Assembly (NCBI GenBank): GCA_021108395.1
Contig: JAIOQZ010000032.1
Span: 62,001 to 126,000 of the forward strand
Direction of reading: 5' to 3'
Source of the DNA: Candidatus Cloacimonadota bacterium
Lineage (GTDB): Bacteria > Cloacimonadota > Cloacimonadia > Cloacimonadales > JAIOQZ01
Length of the DNA: 64,000 nt
Part shown: positions 44,760-53,885 of the stretch, in pieces
How the letters are laid out: each line of letters starts with the position of its first letter
How positions within the stretch are numbered: position 1 is the first letter of the stretch
Program-made: the position numbers and the translations under genes
The notes under the pieces: generated by a model
Seen by the model: the letters and a program-made list of their open reading frames with translations, nothing else
The model's database searches: none
Told to the model about the DNA's origin: nothing

Positions 44760-45385
44760 TGCCCGCCATCACCAGCCTGTTCGATGCCTTGCTGAATGCC
44801 TACGGCCCGCAGCGCTGGTGGCCCGGCGAAACCCGCGACGAGATTATCATCGGGGCTGTGCTGACGCAGAACACGAACTGGGGCAACGTCGAGCGCGCCA
44901 TCGACAACCTGAAGCGCGAGGGACTGTGCTCGCTGGCCGCCTTGCGGCATGTGGAGCAGGAGCGGCTTGCCGCGCTCATTCACTCCAGCGGCTACTATAA
45001 CCAGAAGGCCGAGCGCCTGCGCCTGCTGGCATCGAACCTGGGCGACCTCGCGTCGATGAGCACGGCGGCGGCGCGAAAGCGCCTGCTGGCGCAGAAGGGC
45101 GTGGGGCCGGAGACCGCCGATTCGATACTGCTGTATGCGCTGGGGCGGCCTGTGTTTGTCATCGACGCCTACACGCGGCGCATCGGGGCGAGGTTGGGGC
45201 TGCAACCAGAGGCAGATACCTACAGCGGCTGGCAACGGCTGTTCGTCAGCGCATTACCTGCGGATGTGAGCCTGTTCAATGAATACCACGCACTGCTGGT
45301 GCGACACGGCAAGCACACTTGTAGGCCGACGCCGCGCTGCGAGGGCTGTTGCCTGTCAACTGTGTGCAAGGGAGCGACACTATGA
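44759..45385 (+). CDS. Endonuclease III-like base-excision enzyme (HhH-GPD, COG2231 type)
   Basis: This 208-aa DNA glycosylase-fold protein has a HhH-GPD core ('[13 protein letters not shown]', the hairpin '[20 protein letters not shown]', and the conserved catalytic Asp in '[10 protein letters not shown]'). The C-terminal [4Fe-4S] ligands are C-x5-C-x2-C-x5-C ('[16 protein letters not shown]'), a spacing like the endonuclease III-related subgroup rather than E. coli Nth (x6). It probably removes damaged or alkylated bases. The start ATG overlaps the secretin-like stop (TGATG); the track start at 44687 is too early. The 3' end overlaps dtd by 4 bp. Confidence 0.92.
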   Translation: MPAITSLFDALLNAYGPQRWWPGETRDEIIIGAVLTQNTNWGNVERAIDNLKREGLCSLAALRHVEQERLAALIHSSGYYNQKAERLRLLASNLGDLASMSTAAARKRLLAQKGVGPETADSILLYALGRPVFVIDAYTRRIGARLGLQPEADTYSGWQRLFVSALPADVSLFNEYHALLVRHGKHTCRPTPRCEGCCLSTVCKGATL

Positions 45386-45819
45386 AGGTGGTGGTGCAAC
45401 GCGTGAGCCGCGCCGCTGTGCGTGTAAACGGCGACGTGACCGGCGCTATCGGTAAAGGGCTGTTACTGCTGCTGGGCGTTGGCAAAGACGACGACGGCAG
45501 CGAAGTGGACTGGCTGGCGCGTAAATGTTGCGAGCTGCGCATCTTCCCCGACGACGAGGGCAAAATGAGCCGTTCGGTCGAGGACATCGGTGGCGGCGTA
45601 CTGGTGGTGTCGCAGTTCACGCTGTATGGGCGGGTCAATCGTGGCCGGCGGCCCGACTTTACCCATGCCGCGCCGCCAGAGCTTGCCGAGCGGCTCTACG
45701 ATGCCTTTGTGGCGGCGATTCGGGCGCGGGGCGTGAACGTAGAGACAGGCGTCTTTGGCGCGATGATGGACGTCGAGCTGGTCAACGACGGCCCGGTGAC
45801 CATCCTCCTCGAACGCTGA
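45382..45819 (+). CDS. dtd: D-aminoacyl-tRNA deacylase
   Basis: This 145-aa enzyme hydrolyses D-aminoacyl-tRNAs as a proofreading step. It begins '[13 protein letters not shown]' and carries 'VVSQFTLYG' and the C-terminal '[19 protein letters not shown]', both diagnostic. The chiral-selectivity loop reads 'RGRRPDF', with the conserved Pro but Arg/Asp variation against the usual 'GNRPSF'. The start at 45382 overlaps the endonuclease stop (ATGA); the track start at 45349 is too long. It ends directly against the stop of a convergent gene, with no space between. Confidence 0.97.
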   Translation: MKVVVQRVSRAAVRVNGDVTGAIGKGLLLLLGVGKDDDGSEVDWLARKCCELRIFPDDEGKMSRSVEDIGGGVLVVSQFTLYGRVNRGRRPDFTHAAPPELAERLYDAFVAAIRARGVNVETGVFGAMMDVELVNDGPVTILLER

Positions 45820-46509
45820 TCAGATACCCTGGCCGCGATAGCCAGTCGTCTCCCAGGGCTTGCGCAGGAAGTAGCTCAACACCATCTTCTTCACACCACC
45901 TATCTCGTCGGGTACCTTGTCGGCGTAAGCGTCGAGCACGAGGAACTGGCTGAACGGCAGGTTGTGTTCATCCGCCGCCTGCCGCACGATGCGCACCCCT
46001 TCTTCCACAACAGCGGCGTCGGTGTGCTCCATCAGGTTGGTGTTGCACACCAGTTCGCTCACTTTGAGGCCAGAGACCTTCTGCAACATGTGCAGCATCT
46101 CGCCAATGCCGCCTGCGTCCGCAGTGAACGGTCGCCGCGTGTTGACGACCAGCGTCATGTTGTAGCCGCGCTCGCGGATGGACTGCGTGAACCTCGCCAG
46201 CGCACGGCACCCGTTCGGGTCACCGCCCACGTCGAGAATGACGGGGCGGTCACGGTCGATGACGGCGCTACGAATGCGCGGCGAAATCATTGGCAGGTCG
46301 GCGTGAGAATATGCGCCCTCTGGCGCGATGACGTCGATGCCGTCAGCGGCGAACAGCTCGCGCACATCGCGGCTGCGAAAGTATGGATTGACCACGTCGA
46401 GATCGACGAGGAAGGGTTGCTCGGCGCGGCGGCTCCAGGCCAGGTTGATGGCGTATTCGCTCTTGCCGCTACCAAACGCCCCGATGACGACGATTAGATC
46501 GTTTGCCAT
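45820..46509 (-). CDS. P-loop ATPase of unknown role (CobQ/ParA-like)
   Basis: This 229-aa protein has a Walker A 'VIGAFGSGKSEYAINLA', a Walker B-like strand 'PVILDVGGDPNGCRAL' and 'LVVNTRRPF', in the SIMIBI-class P-loop fold. Similar proteins are labelled cobalamin biosynthesis CobQ-like or simply ATP-binding in anaerobes, without proven function. The ATG at 46509 (MANDLIVV) is used in place of the track start at 46521, which overlaps the upstream gene. It follows the hydrolase-PDZ gene by 8 bp on the same strand, so the two may share a transcript. Confidence 0.8.
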   Translation of the reverse strand: MANDLIVVIGAFGSGKSEYAINLAWSRRAEQPFLVDLDVVNPYFRSRDVRELFAADGIDVIAPEGAYSHADLPMISPRIRSAVIDRDRPVILDVGGDPNGCRALARFTQSIRERGYNMTLVVNTRRPFTADAGGIGEMLHMLQKVSGLKVSELVCNTNLMEHTDAAVVEEGVRIVRQAADEHNLPFSQFLVLDAYADKVPDEIGGVKKMVLSYFLRKPWETTGYRGQGI

Positions 46510-46517
46510 TGTGTGCC

Positions 46518-48068
46518 TCAACGCATCTCAGCGGGGATGCTCACCTCGATGCGGCCGGCCCACAGGGCGCGGCGGTCGAGGTTTCGCTCGAAGTTGGCGC
46601 GCATGTAGCCGCGGTTGTAGCTAGGGCGACCCGCCCACACCTTCGCGCCGTTCACCCACACCTCAACCGGACTGGTCATGTCCACCATCTGCGGGTGCAG
46701 CTTCAGCTCGACGGCGGCGACGCACGAGGTTTCCAAGTCGAAACGGTTGTCGGCGTAACGGGCGTTTACCCGCCCGGAGACATGGTCGTCATAGAGGAAC
46801 ACGGGGTGACGTTTGGGTGGTGGAAAGACGCCTTCGAGCGTCAGCTTTTCACCATCGCGGCTGACGGTAATGGTGAAGCTGTCCCCGCGCTTGCAGGAGC
46901 TCTTGATGTCGTTAATGTTGTCCAACGACGAGATCATCCTGCCGTTTATCTGGATAATCACGTCACCGGCCTGCAAGCCGGCCGCTCGTACGGGTGAGTC
47001 TCCACTCACGAGCGAATCGACATAAATGCCCATAGCGGCGACATTCTCATTTGGAAAAAACCCGAAGCTGATGCGGGTATCGACGAGGCTGTCCTGATAA
47101 ACCTTGTGCCACGACCTGGCGGCCAGCGTGGTATCCAGCGCGGTGACGGCCAGCCAGTCAACGCCGCCGCCCACTCCGCGCGCGTCGCATTCCCAGACGA
47201 GTTCGGGCTGGAGGGGGTCACGGACGCGGGTGGCCAGGAAATTCGTCTGCGCGGCCTCCTCATCGGGCCAGTAGTTCATGTCGTGGCCAAAGCCGTAGCT
47301 GGCATAGGCGATCTCGGCGCCGGCGGCGCGCATTGCGCTCACCTGCACAGAGGCGTTTCTCGCCGGATACAGCCTGTCGAATTCGTTGTTGACCGCGCGC
47401 AACGGGCGGTTGCACAGGTTGACCGGGTAGGTCGTCGTCTGCGTCATGCTGGCACCCACGCTCACCATGCCGATGTGCGGCAGAAAGGCGGCAAAGGCGT
47501 CGGGACGAACCTGCGCCAGGTGGTAGCTGCCCGAGCCGCCGTCAGAACCGCCGCTGATGAACACGCGGTCGTCATCCACGCGCAGGTGATCCTTCACATA
47601 GCGAATCTGCCAGAGGATGTTGTCCATACCCGGTGTGTCCCACCACATGCAGTCGTGCCGCGCCAGCGGGTATAGGTGAATGTACCGGCCCAGGCTGTCG
47701 GCGGCCATGAAGTAGTCGTCAGGCGGGCGCTTCTCCAACATCTCCAGCATGTATTCATCGAAGAAGTCGGGCGTACTCACGCCGCCGTGCAGCCACACCA
47801 GCAGCGGCCAGTCGCGGCTGCCGTCATAGTCGGGCGGGACGACCAGAAAGAAAGGCGCCTGCACGGTGTCGAGGATGGTGTGCTCGAAGGACAGCGCCTC
47901 GCCGCGTGGCAGGTCTTCGCCGTAGCTGGCCAACGCGCTGAGGCGGCTGTGCAGTTCCGTCCCACCCAGGCCGGCGTCGTCAAACAAATCTGTGGCAGCC
48001 TGACTGAGAGTGGCGGCCAGCGTCAGGGAAAGCGCAAGTATCAGGAACAACATCACATAGCGTTTCAT
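46518..48068 (-). CDS. Secreted alpha/beta-hydrolase fused to a PDZ domain
   Basis: This 516-aa exported protein has a signal peptide ('MKRYVMLFLILALSLTLAATLSQA'). The esterase-like hydrolase (about 55-275) has an oxyanion strand 'PLLVWLHGG', nucleophile Ser in 'FISGGSDGGSGS' and a candidate catalytic His in 'YGFGHDMNYW'. It resembles feruloyl-esterase/PHB-depolymerase-like proteins. After a beta-rich segment comes a PDZ domain (about 345-415, 'AAGLQAGDVIIQINGRMI...SLDNINDIKSS'), and the protein ends in a small beta domain. PDZ domains normally bind C-termini or regulate proteases; fusion to a lipase-type fold is uncommon. The substrate is unknown. Confidence 0.85.
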   Translation of the reverse strand: MKRYVMLFLILALSLTLAATLSQAATDLFDDAGLGGTELHSRLSALASYGEDLPRGEALSFEHTILDTVQAPFFLVVPPDYDGSRDWPLLVWLHGGVSTPDFFDEYMLEMLEKRPPDDYFMAADSLGRYIHLYPLARHDCMWWDTPGMDNILWQIRYVKDHLRVDDDRVFISGGSDGGSGSYHLAQVRPDAFAAFLPHIGMVSVGASMTQTTTYPVNLCNRPLRAVNNEFDRLYPARNASVQVSAMRAAGAEIAYASYGFGHDMNYWPDEEAAQTNFLATRVRDPLQPELVWECDARGVGGGVDWLAVTALDTTLAARSWHKVYQDSLVDTRISFGFFPNENVAAMGIYVDSLVSGDSPVRAAGLQAGDVIIQINGRMISSLDNINDIKSSCKRGDSFTITVSRDGEKLTLEGVFPPPKRHPVFLYDDHVSGRVNARYADNRFDLETSCVAAVELKLHPQMVDMTSPVEVWVNGAKVWAGRPSYNRGYMRANFERNLDRRALWAGRIEVSIPAEMR

Positions 48069-48092
48069 TTTTTCCGCCTGTTTGGTTCTGTG

Positions 48093-49097
48093 TCAGTTAA
48101 TCACCAAGACCTTTCTTGCGACATGAAAGCTGTTACTATCGGTCACCTTGCAGAAGTAAATACCCGAAGCCACAAGGTGGCCACTGGCGTCTCGTCGATC
48201 CCATACGGCGGTTCCACGCTCATCGACCTGGATGCTTGTCACTTTCCGCCCACGAATATCGTAGATGTTAATTGCTTGCACATGTATATCTTGAGGGGCG
48301 CTCAGAGCGAATCTGGCTTCATTGCGGGTGGGATTGGGCGCGACGTTGATCGATATTCGGTTTGGAGCAGGCAATTCATTGTCAGCAACCGAGGTGGAAT
48401 CACGCCAGTAAACAAGCAATGCGTAACCATAAACAGGATCCCACCCGCCTGAAAAATTGACTTGATCGTACAAATCATCATAGTCCGTATCGATATCGTA
48501 CTTGATGCGGAACTGAATCACATCCCTCGGATGATTCATCGTGTACAGGAAGGCCTCTGTGACGTCGGAATAGGTTGTGATTGGAACTGAGGTAATACCG
48601 TCGAAATTGACATGATGCACGCGGCTCAGTAACGTCTGCGGATTACCCTGATCACCCGCCGTCCAGTCGCCCACGTCGAGTTGGCCTCCATAATCGATCA
48701 GATCTATAGAAAGCTTCACGGTATCGCCGTTTGTTACATTCCAAATTGGAAGATCGTTCCAAATGTCGTTCCCAAAAGAAGACGCCACAAATAAACGGAG
48801 TTTAACCGAATCGATTATGGCAGGTTTGCTGAACTCAATCAAATCGAAAGTCATATACGAACGATGAGTATCATTCGGGCTAATCGGTGGAATATAGCCG
48901 ATACCTGTATCTCCCGCATCATACCCGCCGGTACTGACCCGAATGATACCATATGGATACGTTGTGAGTGCATATGCATATCCTGGCACTGTGTACAGTG
49001 TGTCCACATATGCGGCAAGCGAACCTGCCTGGAGAAGAAGAACAAAGAACAGCAGAACCAAGCGGTGTTTCTGGTTGGAGAGCGTTTTTTGCGTCAT
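48093..49097 (-). CDS. Secreted protein with sorting-type C-terminal domain
   Basis: This is an exported protein of about 334 aa: signal peptide 'KHRLVLLFFVLLLQAGSLAAY', a beta-rich body with DNRLRE-like strand patterns ('SYMTFDLIEF', 'IIDSVKLRLFVASS', 'DVTEAFLYTMNHP'), and a C-terminal sorting domain ('INVAPNPTRNEARFALS', 'IYDIRGRKVTSI', 'SGIYFCKV', ending 'RKVLVIN'). The body has no enzyme motif. ATG 49097 has AAGGAGC seven bases upstream, so the longer track start at 49145 is rejected. It precedes the hydrolase-PDZ gene by 24 bp on the same strand. Confidence 0.82.
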   Translation of the reverse strand: MTQKTLSNQKHRLVLLFFVLLLQAGSLAAYVDTLYTVPGYAYALTTYPYGIIRVSTGGYDAGDTGIGYIPPISPNDTHRSYMTFDLIEFSKPAIIDSVKLRLFVASSFGNDIWNDLPIWNVTNGDTVKLSIDLIDYGGQLDVGDWTAGDQGNPQTLLSRVHHVNFDGITSVPITTYSDVTEAFLYTMNHPRDVIQFRIKYDIDTDYDDLYDQVNFSGGWDPVYGYALLVYWRDSTSVADNELPAPNRISINVAPNPTRNEARFALSAPQDIHVQAINIYDIRGRKVTSIQVDERGTAVWDRRDASGHLVASGIYFCKVTDSNSFHVARKVLVIN

Positions 49098-49224
49098 GGG
49101 GCATGCTCCTTTGAAACCGGTGAATACATGACGACGTTTACCCAATCATATTGTTGCAGCTTGTCAACTTTTTCCACTTCTTGTCGCTGAATCATCCAAT
49201 CTTTCATAACCAGACAGATTTCTG

Positions 49225-49253
49225 TTGACGCCATACATCCCGCAATGCATGAT
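49225..49253 (+). promoter_or_regulatory. Putative promoter of the protein kinase gene
   Basis: TTGACG, 17 bases, then CATGAT lie about 130 bp before the kinase start. The match to sigma70 is moderate. Confidence 0.3.
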
Positions 49254-49382
49254 TATGGCAAAACTGGACGGCGAGGTAGATTGAAGGCTATATGAACGCT
49301 ATCGTACGCTATACTGACGGCAAAGCAACCAGGCGGCGGATCGCCAGTGACGCCCCGCAGGGCATCGCTGTGAGGAGTGAGT

Positions 49383-52300
49383 ATGCCTGAGGACAGCCCC
49401 ACCAGGAACAGGCAGGAGCAAGGCGGCACCAGGCTGCGCAGCAACCGCCACGCTCTCCCCGACCTCGCCCCGAACACCCTCCTGAACGATCGCTACGAGA
49501 TTATCGAGCGCATCGGCGGGGGCGCCTATGCCGCCGTTTACCTGGCGTGGGATCACAAGCTGGAGATGCAGAAGGCGCTCAAGGTGTACCCCGAGGGGCT
49601 GCCGTCTTCCGAACGTGACGCCCTGCGCGAAGAAGCCAGGGTGCAGGCGCGGCTCAATCATCCGTCCGTGGCGCGGCTTTTCGATTTCGACGACACAGGG
49701 TTCTATCCGCTGCTCGATATGGAATATGTGGAAGGCGAAAACCTGTGCCAGGCGCTGGAGCATCGGCGGTTCTCGCGGCGACGCGCCCTGCGAATGGGCT
49801 TACAGATAGCCGAGGGGTTGCACGCCGCACATGCCGAGGAGATCATCCATCGTGACATCAAACCCGCAAATGTGCTGCTGGGTCCCAAGGGCCGCGTCTG
49901 TCTCACCGACTTCGGCATCGCCGATGACCTGCGCCGAGGTACGGCCACGCCGGCCAGCATCGGCACAGACGCATACATGGCGCCTGAGGTGATCGAGGGG
50001 TTCCCGCCCGATGCCCTCGCCGACATCTTCGCGTTCGGGGTCACTTTCTATGAAACGCTCTACGGCAAACACCCATTCCCCGAAGATGAAGCAGGCCACC
50101 GCGTTTACAGCCTGCCACCGCAACTTATAAGCAGCCGCAAGCCCGAAGACCGCGTGTTGCGCCTATGCCTGTCACCCGCGCCGGAGCAGCGCTACGAGTC
50201 ATCCGCCGAGTTGGTCGCCGATCTGCGCGAGGTGCATGCCCGGGCAGAAAAGACCCCCATGCGAACGCTTGTTCACACCGTCTATATGATTAACCCGCTG
50301 CGCTATGTTCCTCAGGATATCCGCAAGGAAATACGGGCGCTGCTGGCGCTGCTGATATTGCTGGGGGTCATTGCCCCGCTCTATATGCGCTCTGTGCAGC
50401 GTGAAGCACTACCGGAACGGGAAATCACCTTCGAGAACGCGCCGTTGGCCGTGTTTGTCAACCTGGGACGCCGCAACCCGGCGCGTCTTGCCGACCTGCA
50501 ATCCGGCGACCACCTTCAGTTCCGCGATTTCTACGGTAATCACATATTCGACTATATCTATCAGGGCGAGAGTCCCTTCCATCTCAGACTCGCGTCCGAC
50601 AGTGTCTTCATCGGCGGAAAGTTGGTGGGACGCCACATTCGCTCCCGCGATGACCTGCCGCTCGAACCGGGGCTCGCTTATGTGGCCACCGATATTTCGT
50701 TGAGCGCAGAGGATTGGGACGGGCAGGATTATCCACATCTCGCCATACATCTGGGACACATGGTACCCAGCCGCGCCTGGGACGGCCTCCCTCCGCAGAC
50801 CGCCTTTCTCAACATCAGCGGCAATCGCACCCTGAGCAGCTTGTCGGGGATAGGCCGCCTGCAAAGCCTTCGCGGCGTTGACGCCTCCCGCATCAACGGT
50901 CTGATTCCTCAGGGGCTAGAGGACAACGACAGCCTGCGTCTGCTCGACGTGTCCGGTACGCGGCTGCATTCTTCGCAACTGCTGCTGCAACTCGGCCAGC
51001 TTCAGCATCTCGACATATCGAACAATCGACTCGGCGGACTGGCTGGGCTGTCCAACCTGAAAGAACTGCGGAGCCTGGCTATCAACAGTAACCGTGGCGA
51101 GTTGCACTCTGTCGAGCCGCTCTTCAACCTACCGAATCTGGTGTCGATTTCGCGCACAGGCACGCAGCTTGCCGACTCTGCGCAGGAGCGGCGTCTCGAT
51201 GATCTCGAAAAGCAGCTCGAAGCTTTAAACCCGACGGGGCGACGCACGGTGGAGAGACGGATATACCGAAAGCGCAGCAATATCGACAAATTCGTCTATG
51301 GGCTGGCTACCGTGTTGCTGCTGGCTGTGCTTTTTCTTCTGGGGCGCATTTTGATGCTGCGTCTGCCTCGTCCCAGCAAGGAGCAGGAGGCAATCGAACA
51401 CGCCGGTTTGGGCAAAGAAATCAAGGCCATCGGCAAACTGCTGAGTCAGGACAACATATCCAGTCCACCCGGAGAAAACGCTGCCGAAGCTATCCGTGAC
51501 CTCCAACTCGAACACCCGCATCATCCCGAATTGCAACGCGCCCAGGATAAACTCGTGCGCACAGTGGCCGCCAAAGCCCGCCGTCACACTCGTCAGGGCG
51601 AGATAGAACCGGCCTGGCTGGCAGCCCAGGAAGCCGCCGCCTTTCTTGACGACAGCCGCCTGCATGTGCTCGAACGCCGTATGCGCGGCAAGCTCGAACT
51701 GAACGATGACCTGTCCTATGTCCGCATCGCCGGTGGCAGCTTTCAGATGGGCGACTTCGCCGAGGGTTCGATGACGACGGCGCTGCCGGTGCACAGGGTC
51801 GAACTGAGCCCCTTTCAGCTCAGTCGCGTCGCCGTGTCCAATGCCCAGTTCTGCCGTTTCCTCAACTCAGTTGGCCGCCACAGCGACGGCCTTGTCGAAT
51901 GGATAAATCTCGGCAGTCCATATTGCCGCGTCCAGCAGCGCGAAGGCCGCTATGTCATCCCCAAGCCATACGGCGCGTTCCCGGTCATCGAGGTGAGCTG
52001 GCATGGCGCTCAGAAGTTCTGTGATTGGAATAAGTGCCGCCTGCCCACCGAGGCAGAGTGGGAATACGCCGCCCGCAGCCTGGGGCGCAAGGCGCTGTAC
52101 TCCGCAGGCAACCGTGCCAGCAAGCGCACCGCCAACTTCCTGCTCGACGCTGACGATGGCCGCTGGCATTCCATCGTACCGGTGCGCTCGTTCAAACCTA
52201 ACCGGCTGGGACTGTACGAGATGTCCGGCAACGTGCTCGAATGGTGCGCCGACTGGTTTGACCCGCAGGCATACGCCGATGATACCACCCTTGACCCGCA

Positions 52301-52439
52301 CGGCCCAGAACAGGGTACGCTCAAGGTGGTGCGCGGTGGCGGCTGGTGCTTCCCGGCACGACGCATGCGCACCTACTACCGAGGCTCGGCCAAGCCCACC
52401 TCGCGCACCAACTTCATCGGCTTCCGCGTGGCGCGGTGA
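49383..52439 (+). CDS. Membrane Ser/Thr protein kinase fused to leucine-rich repeats and a SUMF1-like domain
   Basis: This 1018-aa protein starts with a cytoplasmic Hanks-type kinase (about 38-290): glycine loop 'IGGGAYAAVYLAW', Lys in 'KALKVYPEG', catalytic 'HRDIKPANVLL', 'DFGIAD' and 'APEV'. A membrane helix (about 317-335, 'LLALLILLGVIAPLYM') leads to a beta-rich segment and four or five leucine-rich repeats (about 470-600, 'LQHLDISNNRLGGLAGLSNLKELRSL'). A second helix follows (about 636-656), then a helical linker and a C-terminal SUMF1/FGE-type domain (about 777-1017; 'GGSFQMGD', 'RLPTEAEWEYAAR', 'GNVLEWCADW', 'VVRGGGWCF', 'GFRVAR'). The FGE active-site Cys pair is not conserved, so a binding role is likelier. 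Two helices would put the LRRs outside the membrane and the ends inside. GAGGAG precedes ATG 49383. Confidence 0.9.
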   Translation: MPEDSPTRNRQEQGGTRLRSNRHALPDLAPNTLLNDRYEIIERIGGGAYAAVYLAWDHKLEMQKALKVYPEGLPSSERDALREEARVQARLNHPSVARLFDFDDTGFYPLLDMEYVEGENLCQALEHRRFSRRRALRMGLQIAEGLHAAHAEEIIHRDIKPANVLLGPKGRVCLTDFGIADDLRRGTATPASIGTDAYMAPEVIEGFPPDALADIFAFGVTFYETLYGKHPFPEDEAGHRVYSLPPQLISSRKPEDRVLRLCLSPAPEQRYESSAELVADLREVHARAEKTPMRTLVHTVYMINPLRYVPQDIRKEIRALLALLILLGVIAPLYMRSVQREALPEREITFENAPLAVFVNLGRRNPARLADLQSGDHLQFRDFYGNHIFDYIYQGESPFHLRLASDSVFIGGKLVGRHIRSRDDLPLEPGLAYVATDISLSAEDWDGQDYPHLAIHLGHMVPSRAWDGLPPQTAFLNISGNRTLSSLSGIGRLQSLRGVDASRINGLIPQGLEDNDSLRLLDVSGTRLHSSQLLLQLGQLQHLDISNNRLGGLAGLSNLKELRSLAINSNRGELHSVEPLFNLPNLVSISRTGTQLADSAQERRLDDLEKQLEALNPTGRRTVERRIYRKRSNIDKFVYGLATVLLLAVLFLLGRILMLRLPRPSKEQEAIEHAGLGKEIKAIGKLLSQDNISSPPGENAAEAIRDLQLEHPHHPELQRAQDKLVRTVAAKARRHTRQGEIEPAWLAAQEAAAFLDDSRLHVLERRMRGKLELNDDLSYVRIAGGSFQMGDFAEGSMTTALPVHRVELSPFQLSRVAVSNAQFCRFLNSVGRHSDGLVEWINLGSPYCRVQQREGRYVIPKPYGAFPVIEVSWHGAQKFCDWNKCRLPTEAEWEYAARSLGRKALYSAGNRASKRTANFLLDADDGRWHSIVPVRSFKPNRLGLYEMSGNVLEWCADWFDPQAYADDTTLDPHGPEQGTLKVVRGGGWCFPARRMRTYYRGSAKPTSRTNFIGFRVAR

Positions 52440-52598
52440 CGCCAGGAGGTGTCTTCGGGTGGCCGCGAAGCGACAGGCAGGTGTCGCGGTAGCGTTGCGG
52501 ATGCCTTCTCACGGCTGAACGCGATTTTTTTCTTTGACAAGCTGCGTCTTTGTGGCAATGTTGCCATAACTGAAGAAAAGTAAAGAGGTTGGTGCAGC

Positions 52599-53885
52599 AT
52601 GAGTGAAAAATACAAACCTTTGCTTCTTGCGGCTATCCCGCTGGCGGCCATAATATTATCTGTCGTCATGCTGGCCGGGCGCGCCCAAGCCGATGACAAC
52701 GACACGCCGGCCGAGCAGCAGGAAGAATCCCGAGAGTACCTGGTGCGGGTCATTCCACCGGGCGGCAGCATCTATCAGGCGATGCAGGACATGGGCGCCA
52801 CCTTCGACGACATCGCCCGCTACAGCTACTTCATGGGTCAGCACGTAGATGTCTCGAAGATACAGATTGGCGATACGCTCAAGATTGCCTTCGCCCTGCC
52901 CGACTCCGCCGACAGCACATCCAGCGTCCCCCGTGTGCAGGAGGTGGTCTATCGCCCCGACCTCATCACCTTCCACATCTTCACCGACACCGGCGATAGC
53001 CTTGCCTACCACCGCGAAAAGCTCCCCTTCGAGACGCGGCTCCGTCTCCTCGACGGCTATGTCGAGCAGGGGTGGTCGCTGGACTACGCGCTCGAACAAA
53101 AGGGCTTGCCCGCCAGGGTTCGCCAGCAGATCATCAAGCCGCTTGAATCCAAGATAGCCTTCCGCAGCTATGCCCAACCCGGCGACTACTATCGCGTTAT
53201 GCTCGAAGAATATTTCTTTGAAGGCCTACAGTTGCCCGGCACCGCGGTTTACTATGTGTCCTACGAGGGCAGGCGTATCAGCCGGAAAGAAGCCTTCCGC
53301 TACCGTGAGGACGCCGACGATTCAGCCTTTAATGGCATGTATAACCCTGAAGGCGAAGCGCTTATGTCGAACGCTGTGCGCTCCCCGCTCGACTACATGC
53401 ACGTCACCTCGCCGTTTGGCGCCCGCATTCACCCCATTTCCCGCACCCGCCGTATGCACAACGGCGTGGACTATCGCGGTCGCACCGGCACCCCCGTGTA
53501 TGCCGTCGCCAGCGGGCGTGTCATTTCCGCCGGCGTCAATGGCGGCTATGGCCGGGAAGTGCAGATCGCTCACCAGGAATATACTACGCAGTACGCCCAT
53601 CTCAGCAAAATCCATGTGAGACGGGGACAGGCCGTGCACAAGGGCCAGCTCATCGGACGGGTGGGCAATACCGGCTATAGCACAGGCCCGCACCTGCACT
53701 TTGGCGTACGACGCGGCAGACGCTGGGTGAACCCGATTTCCAACCTGAACATGGTTGGCGCGGTGAAGCTGAAAGATGACAGACTGGGCGCTTTCAAGAC
53801 GCAGATGGAACAGATTCGCCTCGAACTGGAGAAGCTGGAGCGGCAGTGGCTGACGCCGACGACGGAAACAGCCGACGCAGACTGA
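52599..53885 (+). CDS. M23 family peptidoglycan metallopeptidase
   Basis: This is a 428-aa membrane-anchored or exported protein: an N-terminal helix ('LLLAAIPLAAIILSVVMLAGRAQA'), an OapA/LysM-like region ('IPPGGSIYQAMQDMGATFDDIARYS', 'IQIGDTLKI'), and a C-terminal LytM domain (about 265-370). Zinc ligands are visible as 'HNGVDY' (H-x3-D) and 'HLHFG' (H-x-H), with the third conserved His in 'YAHLS', so it should cleave peptide cross-links in peptidoglycan. The layout resembles MepM/YebA-type hydrolases. It runs to 53885 and abuts the stop of the convergent cheB gene without a spacer. Confidence 0.95.
   Translation: MSEKYKPLLLAAIPLAAIILSVVMLAGRAQADDNDTPAEQQEESREYLVRVIPPGGSIYQAMQDMGATFDDIARYSYFMGQHVDVSKIQIGDTLKIAFALPDSADSTSSVPRVQEVVYRPDLITFHIFTDTGDSLAYHREKLPFETRLRLLDGYVEQGWSLDYALEQKGLPARVRQQIIKPLESKIAFRSYAQPGDYYRVMLEEYFFEGLQLPGTAVYYVSYEGRRISRKEAFRYREDADDSAFNGMYNPEGEALMSNAVRSPLDYMHVTSPFGARIHPISRTRRMHNGVDYRGRTGTPVYAVASGRVISAGVNGGYGREVQIAHQEYTTQYAHLSKIHVRRGQAVHKGQLIGRVGNTGYSTGPHLHFGVRRGRRWVNPISNLNMVGAVKLKDDRLGAFKTQMEQIRLELEKLERQWLTPTTETADAD

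Noticed and set aside
49383-49385. GTG start at 49377 for the kinase
   Set aside because: That GTG overlaps the GAGGAG ribosome site; ATG 49383 is spaced correctly.
51715-52439. Active formylglycine-generating enzyme
   Set aside because: The catalytic Cys pair is not present in the expected 'RGGS..C....C' context; only the fold is shared.
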